Origin: Luteimonas panaciterrae
GTDB lineage: Bacteria; Pseudomonadota; Gammaproteobacteria; Xanthomonadales; Xanthomonadaceae
Assembly (NCBI RefSeq): GCF_020511115.1
Contig: NZ_JAJAVH010000007.1
Coordinates: 372,001 to 436,000, forward strand
DNA length: 64,000 nucleotides
Direction: 5' to 3'
This document shows positions 44,345-54,379 of this stretch, one piece after another; the stretch's first letter is position 1; every line of letters begins with the position of its first letter. The position numbers were made by a program, and so were the translations under genes. The notes beneath the pieces are model-generated. The model was not told the origin of the DNA. It saw only the letters and a program-made list of their open reading frames with translations, and did no database searches.

Positions 44345-47034
44345 GCAGCACGCTCCTGTTCCATCTGAGGCGCACGCGGCGGCGCCGGCGCGAAGAAGCC
44401 GACCACCGTGCACAACAAGCCGTATGCGATGAACGAACCGATGCCGAGCAAGTTACCCAAGTGCGTGCGGTCGATCAGGATCAGCTTGGCCAGCACCACC
44501 GCCATCAGCACCGCGCTGGCCAGCCACAGGCTGCGTCGGCCGCGACGCGATCCGAGAATCCAGCCCAGCACGCCCAGCACGCTCCAGGTCACGGTCAGAC
44601 AGGTCTGCGCGAGGCTCGTCGAGAGCATGTCCGCATCCCAGGCGATGCCGCCCCAGTGATGCGCGGCGCGCAACACGACCGCCGTGATCCAGACGAAGCC
44701 GGCACCGAACAGGAACTGCGTGCGCCATGGCGCCGCCTCTTCGCGCAGCCAGCGCGCGGACAACAACAGGACCGCCAACTGCATCAGCTCGGACGGGTTC
44801 AGCAGCGGCACCCAAGGCAGCGGCGCGGCGCTTGCGGGCTGGAACAGCATGAACAACCAACCCAACGCCAGGATGATGAAGTAGACGTACTGCAACGGCG
44901 TGCGCTGCGCCGCGAAGCCATCCCCGAGCGGCCATGCCAGCCACTCCCAACGGAACACCGAGACGGCGGCGACCGCCAGCCACGGCAGCACGACGAGCGC
45001 CAGCTGCCAGCCTTGGCTGAGAGCGAACCAGGTGGCGAGCCACGAGCACAGCAGCGAGAGCGCCAACGGCCACACCAGCCACCATAGGAACTGCGCCCAT
45101 CCCGCGAACCCGTCCCGCGCCTCACGCAGGCACAACAGACTGCGGATGCCGAACACCGCGAATGCCAGCCATGCCCAAACGCCGTAACCCTCGAACGGAT
45201 GGCCGAGCGCGCCGGACATGTCGGCGTGCGCCATCGACTGCATCACGGCCAGCGGCAAGGCCGCGAGGAATCCCGCAAGTGTCGTCAGCAACAACAGCGG
45301 CGCCGGACGTCGGCGATGCACCTCGGCCGCGAGCCAACCGGTCACGGCGGCCAGGACGAGGATGGCGTCGAACTGATCCCGCGCATCGACGAAGCGAACG
45401 ATTTCGACGAGCACATCGCCAAGCCACCACAGCAATCCCCACAGGTAGTACACCGCCGACATCGAAGTTTTGTCCTGCGACCGGTCGGCATTCGACTGAC
45501 GGCAGGCCCAGGCGCTGGCGAAACCGGCCAGCGCGATCAACAACGCGCTCATGAAACCGGAGTTGATGACGGCGCGATCGATCTCCGAGGCTTGATCCAC
45601 ACCCACCACGAACGCCAGCGCCGCCGCCAACTGCAGGCCCGCGCCCATCAATTGCGGCAGCAGGCGCTTCTGCTTCAGGCCCAACCACAACACGCCAGCG
45701 CCTTCCAGCGCGAAGACACTGGCGGTCGCGCGTGCGGACAACGCCAACGGCACCGCCAACGTCGCGAATCCCGCCGCGAGCAAAGCATACGACTGACCCA
45801 GCAGCGTGTAGCTTTCGCGCCGGATCAGCAGCCACGCCAGCATTGCGTACAGCGCGGCCAGCCCGAGCGCGCAGAACGCCAGCGGCATGCGTGCGCCTTC
45901 CAGCAATCCGGCCTGCAGCAGGAAGGCGATCAGCGGCGTGCCGAACAGCAGGCAGCCGTCGATCAGATCGCGCTTGCCGGCCGGGCGCCGGCGCGCGTAG
46001 AGGATCGGGATCAGCAGGTAGAAGGCGAAGAACAGCAGCAGGAAGGGTTCCGTGCTGGCGAACTTCTCAGGGTCGTACTGCAACACGCCCCAGACCGTGC
46101 CGATGCCCCAGGTGAACACGAAGCCGAGCAGATTGAGCACGCGCCACGGCCGCCACCAGGCGATCGCCAGAATCGCTGCGTTCAAGATCGCGTAGTAGGA
46201 AAACAGCGCAACGTGGTTGCCGCTGCCGGTCGACAGCCAGATGGGCGCCAGGAAACCGGACAGGATGCCGAGCACGGCCAGCACGCGCGCGTTCTGTGCG
46301 ACCGCGAGCACGCCCAGCCCTCCCACCATCAACACGCTCAATCCGAAGGCGACACCCGCATCCATCAGCGAGTACAGCTTGAAAGCCGCGAAGATCGTCA
46401 GCAGCAAGATGCCGATCGCACCGCCTTGCAGCGTCAGCGCGAACGCGCGCCGCCGTTGCCGCTGGCGCCAGCCGAAGACCAGTCCGGCAAGCGCGAAGAC
46501 AGCGACGCCGGCCAGACGCAGTTCGATCGGCATCTGCAGCCAGCCCTGATCGTTGGCGTATTTGAGCAGGGCCGCCACGCCGGCCAGCAGCACCAGCATG
46601 CCGATCTTGACCGGCACGTTGCCGGTCGTGAACCACTGCTGCGCCGCGCGGATCGCCACCTCGAACACATTGGGCGGTGCCGGTTCGCTCCGTGGAGCCG
46701 GCCTGGGCAGCGGCGGCGGTACCGGGGGCGGAGGTGCCGCCGGTCCCGGAGCAGGCGCCGGCGTGGCGACTTGCGGTTCGGGGACGGGCGGTACCGGCAC
46801 TGTCGGCGGACTTTGCGGCGCGACTGGCGCCACTTCCCGAACCGCCGCGGGTTCCGGCTCCTTGCGCGTGGAAGCCGCCTCCGCGGCTACGGCCTGCGCC
46901 ACTCGCAGCCGGCTCACGTCGTTCTCGAGGCTGGCCACCCGGTGCTTGAGTCCACTGATGGACACCAGCGCGACGATCAGCAATACCGGCACGGCCAGGG
47001 CCGCCAGCACCAACAATACGAACAGCGACTCCAT
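44341..47034 (-). CDS. DUF2339-like giant polytopic membrane protein
   Basis: An 897-residue protein. It has an N-terminal helix (about 3-26), a coiled-coil-like segment (LKHRVASLENDVSRLRVAQ), a Pro/Ala-rich linker (about 70-120) and then some 25 hydrophobic helices to the C-terminus. This is the DUF2339 architecture, sometimes compared to glycosyltransferase-like membrane proteins; no catalytic residue can be named. Start at 47034 with AAGGGG upstream. Cotranscribed with the DUF3999-like gene. Function unknown. Confidence 0.85.
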   Translation of the reverse strand: MESLFVLLVLAALAVPVLLIVALVSISGLKHRVASLENDVSRLRVAQAVAAEAASTRKEPEPAAVREVAPVAPQSPPTVPVPPVPEPQVATPAPAPGPAAPPPPVPPPLPRPAPRSEPAPPNVFEVAIRAAQQWFTTGNVPVKIGMLVLLAGVAALLKYANDQGWLQMPIELRLAGVAVFALAGLVFGWRQRQRRRAFALTLQGGAIGILLLTIFAAFKLYSLMDAGVAFGLSVLMVGGLGVLAVAQNARVLAVLGILSGFLAPIWLSTGSGNHVALFSYYAILNAAILAIAWWRPWRVLNLLGFVFTWGIGTVWGVLQYDPEKFASTEPFLLLFFAFYLLIPILYARRRPAGKRDLIDGCLLFGTPLIAFLLQAGLLEGARMPLAFCALGLAALYAMLAWLLIRRESYTLLGQSYALLAAGFATLAVPLALSARATASVFALEGAGVLWLGLKQKRLLPQLMGAGLQLAAALAFVVGVDQASEIDRAVINSGFMSALLIALAGFASAWACRQSNADRSQDKTSMSAVYYLWGLLWWLGDVLVEIVRFVDARDQFDAILVLAAVTGWLAAEVHRRRPAPLLLLTTLAGFLAALPLAVMQSMAHADMSGALGHPFEGYGVWAWLAFAVFGIRSLLCLREARDGFAGWAQFLWWLVWPLALSLLCSWLATWFALSQGWQLALVVLPWLAVAAVSVFRWEWLAWPLGDGFAAQRTPLQYVYFIILALGWLFMLFQPASAAPLPWVPLLNPSELMQLAVLLLSARWLREEAAPWRTQFLFGAGFVWITAVVLRAAHHWGGIAWDADMLSTSLAQTCLTVTWSVLGVLGWILGSRRGRRSLWLASAVLMAVVLAKLILIDRTHLGNLLGIGSFIAYGLLCTVVGFFAPAPPRAPQMEQERAA

Positions 47035-47168
47035 CGTTGCCCCTTCGCACCGTCCGGGTGCGTAGCGCACGTTAACCGGCTGCCGTGGCGGCGCCAAGCG
47101 CCACGGGACAAGTAGCGGAAAAAGCTACCAAGGGGCTAGAGGCGTCTCGACGCCCCCCCCGAAAACGA

Positions 47169-47193
47169 CGAAGCCCCACGGCGTGGGGCTTCG
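47169..47193. terminator. Hairpin terminator after gapA
   Basis: CGAAGCCCCA (47169-47178) pairs with TGGGGCTTCG (47184-47193), a 10-bp stem between the end of gapA and the DUF2339 gene on the same strand. It implies that gapA is a separate transcript; the run after the stem (CGTTTTCGG) is short of T. Confidence 0.65.
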
Positions 47194-47245
47194 ATCGCGG
47201 CGCCTAACAGGCCCGCCCTAGCAGGCCGCTGCTGGCGGGTCGGGG

Positions 47246-48331
<1,086 letters not shown>

Positions 48332-48455
48332 CTAGCCATGAAGGCCGGGCCGGGATTTCCGAAGCCAGACATGCAACCCACGAAAGGCACTGCATTCCCG
48401 ACAACATGAAAGGGTATTTTAGCGGCTTCTCCCCGCGACCCCCAACCACCACGTC

Positions 48456-49304
48456 ATGAAAACGTTCACACGCCTGCTCGTCGCAGCCTGTTTGCTCCTG
48501 ATCACCCCGCTCGCACTGGCCTGGAGCAACCTCGGCCATCGCATGGTCGGCGACATCGCCGAACGCCACCTCACCCCGGCCGCGCACGCCCAGGTGGCGG
48601 AACTGCTGGCCGGCGAACCCGAGCCTACCCTGGCCGGCGTCGCCTCCTGGGCCGACGAACTGCGCAACGACGATCCCGAATACTTCAAGCGCAGCTCACG
48701 CTGGCATTACATCAAGATGACGGCCAGCTGCGCTTACGAGCCCGAGCAGAATTGCCCGAACGGCGAGTGCGTAGTGGCGCAGATCGAACGCCAGACCGCC
48801 CTGCTCGGCGATCGCAGCCAGCCATTGGCCGCGCGCCGCGATGCGCTGAAGTTCCTGGTGCATTTCGTCGGCGACGTGCATCAGCCGTTCCATTCCGGCT
48901 ATCGCGACGACAAGGGCGCCAACGATTTCCAGATCAGCCTGACCACCGACATCAAGCCGGAAGCCTATGCGCGCAGCCGTTACGTCGATGGTGTCATGGG
49001 CACGAATCTGCATTCCATCTGGGACTACTACGTGCTCACGTCACGCAAGCTGGATGCCAAGACCTATGCCGATCTGCTCGACAGCAGCAGCCCCTGGCCG
49101 ACGCCCGCAAAACCCATCCTGGCCACGGACGCACCCGCATGGGCCGGCGAATCCTGCCGCCTGATCGATGCACGGCATCTGTACCCGGATGGGCACAAGA
49201 TGGATATCGGTTATCTCGATGCGCAGCGTCCGCTCGCCGAACAGCGCATCCGTCAGGCGGCATACCGGCTGGCCGCGCTTCTGAACGAAACATTGACGAA
49301 TTGA
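48456..49304 (+). CDS. S1/P1-type nuclease, exported
   Basis: A 282-residue zinc nuclease. After a signal peptide (about 1-22, ending PLALA) the mature protein starts with the zinc-binding Trp23 (WSNLGHRMVGDIAE). Further ligands are in VASWADELR, RWHYIKM, LVHFVGDVHQPFH and NLHSIWDYYV, the family's trinuclear zinc set. It should degrade single-stranded DNA/RNA or 3'-nucleotides in the periplasm or outside the cell, perhaps for phosphate salvage. Divergent from gapA. Confidence 0.94.
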   Translation: MKTFTRLLVAACLLLITPLALAWSNLGHRMVGDIAERHLTPAAHAQVAELLAGEPEPTLAGVASWADELRNDDPEYFKRSSRWHYIKMTASCAYEPEQNCPNGECVVAQIERQTALLGDRSQPLAARRDALKFLVHFVGDVHQPFHSGYRDDKGANDFQISLTTDIKPEAYARSRYVDGVMGTNLHSIWDYYVLTSRKLDAKTYADLLDSSSPWPTPAKPILATDAPAWAGESCRLIDARHLYPDGHKMDIGYLDAQRPLAEQRIRQAAYRLAALLNETLTN

Positions 49305-49419
49305 ACGACGTGTCGAGCGCACATCGAGCGGCTCGCGGACACCGTCAGCCGCTTGCTGACGTTGTCATCGGCGCCGCGTTGTTGCAGGCTGGCCTGACCT
49401 TCTTCACCCGGAACAGGCC

Positions 49420-49986
49420 GTGATCCGTCTCGTCCCGCCATTGCTGATCCTCGGATTGTCCGCCTGCGCCAGCACGGGGCAGGCGCAGCGCGCGCCGGCA
49501 CCCGCGCAGGAGACGGCGGCGAGCGAGACCAGTCAGATAGAAGGACACGATCCACGCCTGCACGCGGCACCGCCGCAGCCCTCGCCGATCGCGTCTCCGG
49601 TGATCGTTCCGCTCGACGCTGCGACACTCGCACCGCTGCCGCGCGAATCCGTCACCGCCACCGCGCACGAACGCACGCTGCATTGCGAGGGCATTCCACT
49701 GCTCGCACTGTTGCGCGCGACCGGCACCATGCCCGCCGAGCCGCTGCGCGGCGCGCAGCTCACGCGCTACGTACAGGCGGATGCGCGCGACGGTTATCGC
49801 GCGGTCTACTCACTGGCGGAGCTCGATCCGACACTGGGCAATCGCAAGGTATTCATCGTCGATCGCTGTGAAGGCAAACCGCTGACCGACGACGATGGCC
49901 CGTTGCGCCTGATCGCGCCGGAAGAAACGCGGCCGGCGCGCTGGGTGCGGCAACTCAAGGCCATCACGGTCATCGTCGCACCCTGA
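49420..49986 (+). CDS. Lipoprotein with molybdopterin-oxidoreductase-like fold, next to modABC
   Basis: A 188-residue predicted lipoprotein (lipobox LGLSAC, GTG start). After a Pro/Ala linker comes a domain resembling the sulfite-oxidase-type molybdopterin-binding fold ([21 protein letters not shown], a Cys in the cofactor-ligand-like position; [39 protein letters not shown]). It precedes modA by 40 bp. A role in molybdate or molybdenum-cofactor biology is suggested by both the fold and the position; whether it binds cofactor is untested. Confidence 0.72.
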   Translation: MIRLVPPLLILGLSACASTGQAQRAPAPAQETAASETSQIEGHDPRLHAAPPQPSPIASPVIVPLDAATLAPLPRESVTATAHERTLHCEGIPLLALLRATGTMPAEPLRGAQLTRYVQADARDGYRAVYSLAELDPTLGNRKVFIVDRCEGKPLTDDDGPLRLIAPEETRPARWVRQLKAITVIVAP

Positions 49987-50026
49987 TCGTTATTGCCGGC
50001 CGCCTCAATTCCTGATCGGAGTCCCC

Positions 50027-50812
50027 ATGTCCCTGTCATTCCGCCGCTGGTCGCGACGCGCTTTCCTCACCATGGCGCTTTGCTTCACGGTTAGCGCATT
50101 GGCCGCGGAGCCTGCTCCGCCGCTCACCGTTTTCGCCGCCGCCAGCCTCAAGGAATCGATGGACGAGGCCGCGACCACCTACGAGAAGTCGAGCGGACAA
50201 GCCGTGCGCGTGTCCTACGGCGGCAGTTCGGCGTTGGCACGGCAGATCGAACAGGGTGCGCCGGCTGACGTCTTCATCTCCGCCGATCTGGACTGGATGG
50301 ATGCCTTGCAGAAGCAGGGGCTCGTCGACACCGCCACCCGGCATGATCTGCTCGGCAACACGCTGGTACTGATCGCACCGAGCACCAGCCAGGCGAAAGC
50401 GCCCGTGCTGAAGTCCGGCACCAATCTGCTCCCTTTGCTCGGCGACGGCCGCATCTCCCTGGCGCTGACCGACAGCGTGCCGGCCGGCAAGTACGCCAAG
50501 GCCGCGTTCACTTCGCTCGGCATGTGGAAAGCGCTGCAACCGCGCGCCGCCGAGGCCGAAAACGTGCGCGCCGCCCTGCTGCTGGTGGCGCGCGGCGAAG
50601 CGCCGCTGGGCGTGGTCTACGGCAGCGACGCCAAGGCCGAACCGCGCGTGCGCGTATTGGCCACCTTCCCCGCCGATTCCCATCCGTCCATCGTGTATCC
50701 GGTCGCGAAACTGAAAGCGAGCAAGCACCCGCAGGCCGCGGCATTCGTGCGCTGGCTGCAGACGCCCGATGCCACGGCGATCTTCCGCAAATACGGATTC
50801 ACGGTGCGCTGA
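50027..50812 (+). CDS. modA: Molybdate ABC transporter, periplasmic binding protein
   Basis: A 261-residue exported solute-binding protein with signal peptide (about 1-26, ending ALAAE), then [17 protein letters not shown], the molybdate pocket motifs [38 protein letters not shown] and [10 protein letters not shown]. These fit ModA, which delivers molybdate or tungstate to ModBC. Start of the modABC operon. Confidence 0.95.
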   Translation: MSLSFRRWSRRAFLTMALCFTVSALAAEPAPPLTVFAAASLKESMDEAATTYEKSSGQAVRVSYGGSSALARQIEQGAPADVFISADLDWMDALQKQGLVDTATRHDLLGNTLVLIAPSTSQAKAPVLKSGTNLLPLLGDGRISLALTDSVPAGKYAKAAFTSLGMWKALQPRAAEAENVRAALLLVARGEAPLGVVYGSDAKAEPRVRVLATFPADSHPSIVYPVAKLKASKHPQAAAFVRWLQTPDATAIFRKYGFTVR

Positions 50813-50852
50813 TCACCGTCTCGAAAATCCGCGCATCCAGACACAGCAACGC

Positions 50853-51545
50853 ATGTTCGATTTCACACCGGCCGAACTCACCGCCATCCTGCTGAGCCTG
50901 AAAGTGGCGGCGGTCGCCTCGCTGGCGAGCTTGCCCTTCGGCGTGGCGATGGGTTGGCTGCTGGCGCGCAAGCGCTTCATCGGCAAATCCTTCGTCGACG
51001 CGCTGGTGCATCTGCCTCTGGTGCTGCCGCCGGTCGTGGTCGGCTATGCACTGCTGGTGGCACTGGGCAACAACGGCGTGATCGGCAGTTTCCTGTCGCA
51101 GCAGTTGGGTATCAGCTTCGCGTTTCGCTGGACCGGCGCCGCGCTCGCCAGCGCGGTGATGGGCTTTCCACTGATGGTGCGCACCATCCGCGTATCGATG
51201 GAAGCCGCCGACCAGCGACTCGAACACGCCGCCGCTACGCTCGGCGCGAATCCGTGGCGCGTGTTCCGCAGCGTCACGCTTCCACTGGCGTGGCCCGGCA
51301 TCGTCGCCGGCGCTGTGCTCGCCTTCGCCAAGGCGCTGGGCGAGTTCGGCGCCACCATCACCTTCGTCTCCAGCATTCCCGGTGAGACGCAGACGATCTC
51401 CTCGACGATCTACGGCCTGATGCAGGTGCCCGGCGGCGAATCCGGCATCTGGCGCCTCGCCCTGGTCGCGATCGCGATCTCGCTGCTGGCGCTGATGGTG
51501 TCGGAATGGCTGGTGCGCCGCGCGCATCACGCCCGGAGGCATTGA
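50853..51545 (+). CDS. modB: Molybdate ABC transporter, permease
   Basis: A 230-residue membrane protein with about five helices and the ABC-permease EAA loop (EHAAATLGANPWRVFRSVTL; conserved Gly). MFDFTPAELTAILLSLKVA is the usual ModB start. The ATG at 50853 was chosen over 50769, which overlaps modA. 2 bp separate it from modC. Confidence 0.95.
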   Translation: MFDFTPAELTAILLSLKVAAVASLASLPFGVAMGWLLARKRFIGKSFVDALVHLPLVLPPVVVGYALLVALGNNGVIGSFLSQQLGISFAFRWTGAALASAVMGFPLMVRTIRVSMEAADQRLEHAAATLGANPWRVFRSVTLPLAWPGIVAGAVLAFAKALGEFGATITFVSSIPGETQTISSTIYGLMQVPGGESGIWRLALVAIAISLLALMVSEWLVRRAHHARRH

Positions 51546-51547
51546 GG

Positions 51548-52204
51548 ATGCTGGCGATCGACATCCTCATCGAGTATGGCTCGTCGAAATCCGGCCCATC
51601 CAAGGTGCCGGGCACGGACGGCACGTTCCGCCGCCGCATCCATATCGAGGACACCGCGCGCGTCATCGCGTTGAGCGGGCATTCCGGCGCCGGCAAGACT
51701 TCGGTGCTGAACGCCATCGCGGGATTGGTCACACCCAGCAGCGGTCGCATCGAGATCGACGGCCGCTGCCTGTTCGACAGCACGCAAGGCATCAACGTGC
51801 CGCCGCACAAGCGCCATGTCGGCTACGTGTTCCAGGACACGCGGCTGTTCCCGCATCTCGACGTGCGCCGCAACCTCCGCTACGGGCGCCGCAAGGATGG
51901 CGCGACCTCGTTCGCCTTCGACGACGTGGTGGCCCTGCTCGGCATCGGCGCCCTGTTGAAGCGGCGCGTCACCACGCTATCCGGCGGCGAAGCGCAGCGC
52001 GTGGCCATCGGCCGCGCATTGCTCTCGCAACCGCGCATCCTGCTGCTCGACGAACCGCTGTCGAATCTGGATCAGGCGCGGCGCGAGGAATTGATTCCCT
52101 ACCTGCAGCGCGTCCGCGACGAAACCACGCTGCCGATCGTCTACGTCAGTCATTCGACCGATGAGATTCGCCGTCTGACCGCGTCCGTGCACGAGTTCGA
52201 CTGA
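51548..52204 (+). CDS. modC: Molybdate ABC transporter, ATP-binding protein lacking the TOBE domain
   Basis: A 218-residue ABC ATPase with Walker A (GHSGAGKTS), Q-loop (YVFQDTRLFPHL), signature LSGGEAQRVAIGRAL, Walker B (ILLLDEPLSNLD) and the switch His (YVSHSTDEIRR). The usual ModC is about 350 residues with a C-terminal TOBE molybdate-sensing domain, absent here. Loss of the regulatory domain or a naturally short form is possible. Confidence 0.93.
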   Translation: MLAIDILIEYGSSKSGPSKVPGTDGTFRRRIHIEDTARVIALSGHSGAGKTSVLNAIAGLVTPSSGRIEIDGRCLFDSTQGINVPPHKRHVGYVFQDTRLFPHLDVRRNLRYGRRKDGATSFAFDDVVALLGIGALLKRRVTTLSGGEAQRVAIGRALLSQPRILLLDEPLSNLDQARREELIPYLQRVRDETTLPIVYVSHSTDEIRRLTASVHEFD

Positions 52205-52216
52205 CGCGCATCGCGC

Positions 52217-53914
52217 TCATTCACTCTTGTCGTCGGTCTTGACGGCTTCGGCCGGAACGAAAACCGTAGTTTCCGACGCGCTCGCGTGGGCGACGCCGCG
52301 AATGGTCTGCACCGGCGCAATGGACGTTTGAACCGCTGCAACGGGAACCATCTCCGTTTTCAAGTGAATGGTTCCGACATGGGGAGCGGCCTGCACACCG
52401 GACACCGCCACCAGATGCGCCACCGGCTGCGCATATTCGAACCGAGCCACTCGCTCGGCGGGCAGGTACTGCGACAGTTCCACCGACTTGTCACCATCAA
52501 CCCGAATCGTCTTTTGCCGCTTACCTGCCGCTGGCGTTTTCTTTTGCGATGGCGCGACTTCCTTCATCGGAACGGCTTCAACGCTACCGGAGTGCATGTA
52601 GATCGTATACGCCGCTTCACCGGGCCTTGGCGGTGGTGGCGCGGGCGGAGACGGAGGTGGCGGGATTACCGCCGTCGGCGCAAGCGGCGGTGGCGGTGGC
52701 GGGGGAAGTGGTGGAGACGGCATCAATGCGGGATCGCCATTGATCTCGAACGTCACCGGCACCTGCACCCAGCCTTCCACCGGCTTGCCCTTCACGGTCT
52801 TCGGAGTGAATTTCCATTGTTTCGCAGCAGCAATCGTGTTGACATCGAATACGCCCGGCGGATCCGACTTCTTGACGCGCACATCCTTGACGCTGCCATC
52901 GGTCGCGACGAGCACATGCAACAACACCTGCCCGCTGACATGCTTCGCGGCCGCATCCTTGGGATACAGCGGCGGCGTCGATTGCGTGGCGCGCACATCA
53001 GTGGATTGCGTCACTGCCGGAGCCGCTTTCGTTTTGTCCGCGGGCTGCGACGCCCATGCGGCGAAAGCACCGCCGGCCGCGAGCATGGAAACGAACGCCA
53101 TTCCCGAAAGCGAACGACGAACAGTAGGCGTTGGACGTTTGAGCATGGCGATTCTCTCCTTGAGCGGATGGCCGCCGAACCAGTGGCAGGCGACCGGAAC
53201 GGGTAATGCCGACATCTGTGTCTTCACCATCGCCTCGCCGTAACGGCGGCGCGCATTCGGATGGCGGGAGACGACGGTTTCGTCGCAGGCGAGCTCCTGA
53301 TCGCGGCGGAAGTGCTCGGCCGCGATCCACAACAGCGGGTTGAACCAATACAGACAGCGGAAAGCGGCGACGAAGGCATTGCTGACCACATCGCGGCGCG
53401 CGACGTGGATGCGTTCGTGGGCGAGGATCAATTCCCGTTCGGCCGCGTCGTAGCGCGTGTCGAAATCGACGGGCAGGATGATGAGCGCCTTCAGGCCGAT
53501 CACCGCCGGCAATCCGGCGCTGCGCTCGGACTGCAGCAGGCCATTGTCGAGCACGCGCAACACGCCCAGATCGCGCAGGAACCGCCGTTGCAAGCGCAGG
53601 TTTCGCAAGGCCATGAAAGCAACGCCCGCGATCCACAACGCCAACAACAGCGGTATCGGATCGAACGGCTCGGGCTCCGCGACACGACCTGCGATCGGGG
53701 CCGCCGTCGGAAGCGCGGTGAGCACCACTTCCACGCTGGGAGCCGGCAGCAACACCGCCAGCGTCATCAGCGGTACCAGCAGCCATGACGCGTAGGCGAT
53801 ATTTGCACCGAAAGCGGCGCGCAGCGGCCTCCGCAGCAGCAATACCAACAACACCGCGAATCCGCTGGCGCAAGTGGTTTCGAGCAACAGCCGGAAGCCT
53901 TCATGCAGGGTCAT
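52217..53914 (-). CDS. M56 (BlaR1-type) protease fused to a TonB C-terminal domain
   Basis: A 565-residue membrane protein. Hydrophobic helices at about 15-30, 38-60 and 85-103 precede an M56 zinc protease domain with HERIH (166-170) and the third-ligand region DQELACDETV (about 205-214). After another helix (about 270-288) a TonB C-terminal domain follows (about 313-391: PPLYPKDAAAKHVSGQV, VLVATDGSVKDVRV, AAKQWKFTP), then a poly-proline stretch (399-431) and a 130-residue tail. In BlaR1 a penicillin-binding sensor occupies the periplasmic position, absent here. It overlaps the BlaI gene by 14 bp. It probably senses an envelope signal and cleaves the repressor. Confidence 0.88.
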   Translation of the reverse strand: MTLHEGFRLLLETTCASGFAVLLVLLLRRPLRAAFGANIAYASWLLVPLMTLAVLLPAPSVEVVLTALPTAAPIAGRVAEPEPFDPIPLLLALWIAGVAFMALRNLRLQRRFLRDLGVLRVLDNGLLQSERSAGLPAVIGLKALIILPVDFDTRYDAAERELILAHERIHVARRDVVSNAFVAAFRCLYWFNPLLWIAAEHFRRDQELACDETVVSRHPNARRRYGEAMVKTQMSALPVPVACHWFGGHPLKERIAMLKRPTPTVRRSLSGMAFVSMLAAGGAFAAWASQPADKTKAAPAVTQSTDVRATQSTPPLYPKDAAAKHVSGQVLLHVLVATDGSVKDVRVKKSDPPGVFDVNTIAAAKQWKFTPKTVKGKPVEGWVQVPVTFEINGDPALMPSPPLPPPPPPPLAPTAVIPPPPSPPAPPPPRPGEAAYTIYMHSGSVEAVPMKEVAPSQKKTPAAGKRQKTIRVDGDKSVELSQYLPAERVARFEYAQPVAHLVAVSGVQAAPHVGTIHLKTEMVPVAAVQTSIAPVQTIRGVAHASASETTVFVPAEAVKTDDKSE

Positions 53915-54269
53915 CGCCGATCTCCTCCAGCAGCTTGCGCAGTTCGGCGATATCGGCCTTGCTCAGGGCGCCCTGATGGCTGAAATGCGCCACCAGCGGC
54001 GCGACCCGCCCGCCGAACAGGCGCTGCACCAAGCCCTCGCTCTGCTGCGCGATCCAGGCCTCACGCGCGAGCACCGGGGAATACAGATAACGTCGGCCGT
54101 CCTTGGTCGCCTGAATCACGCCCTTGTTCAACAGCCGGTTGAGCAGGGTCTTGATGGTCGGTTCCGCCCAATCGCTGTGGGCGAGCGCGGCCACCACCTC
54201 GTCGGCGCCCAGCGGATGGCGTTCCCAGAGCACTTCCATCACCACGGCTTCGGCATCGCTGATCGACAT
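53901..54269 (-). CDS. BlaI/MecI-type transcriptional repressor
   Basis: A 122-residue winged-helix repressor starting MSISDAEAVVMEVLWERHPL, with recognition helix in PTIKTLLNRLLNKGVI and wing DGRRYLYSPVL, as in BlaI, MecI and CopY. First gene of a pair with the M56-TonB fusion. Directly upstream lie two palindromes, ATTACATCCGTAAT (54273-54286) and ATTACAGATGTAAT (54295-54308), containing the TACA-n2-TGTA-type core of this family. Confidence 0.94.
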   Translation of the reverse strand: MSISDAEAVVMEVLWERHPLGADEVVAALAHSDWAEPTIKTLLNRLLNKGVIQATKDGRRYLYSPVLAREAWIAQQSEGLVQRLFGGRVAPLVAHFSHQGALSKADIAELRKLLEEIGDDPA

Positions 54270-54272
54270 TCG

Positions 54273-54308
54273 ATTACATCCGTAATTTTTATTGATTACA
54301 GATGTAAT
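54273..54308. promoter_or_regulatory. Double BlaI-type operator
   Basis: ATTACATCCGTAAT (54273-54286) and the perfect palindrome ATTACAGATGTAAT (54295-54308) have centres 22 bp apart, two helical turns, immediately upstream of the repressor's start. Both carry the TACA..TGTA half-site type of BlaI/MecI operators, so autoregulation is likely. The second palindrome could also affect the divergent gene at 54380. Confidence 0.7.
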
Positions 54309-54379
54309 TTTTCATTCTGTCAAGCCCCTTGCAGCCGCTCTTCGCGACAGGCCTTACCCCCTGCACGTATCCTGCCGCG

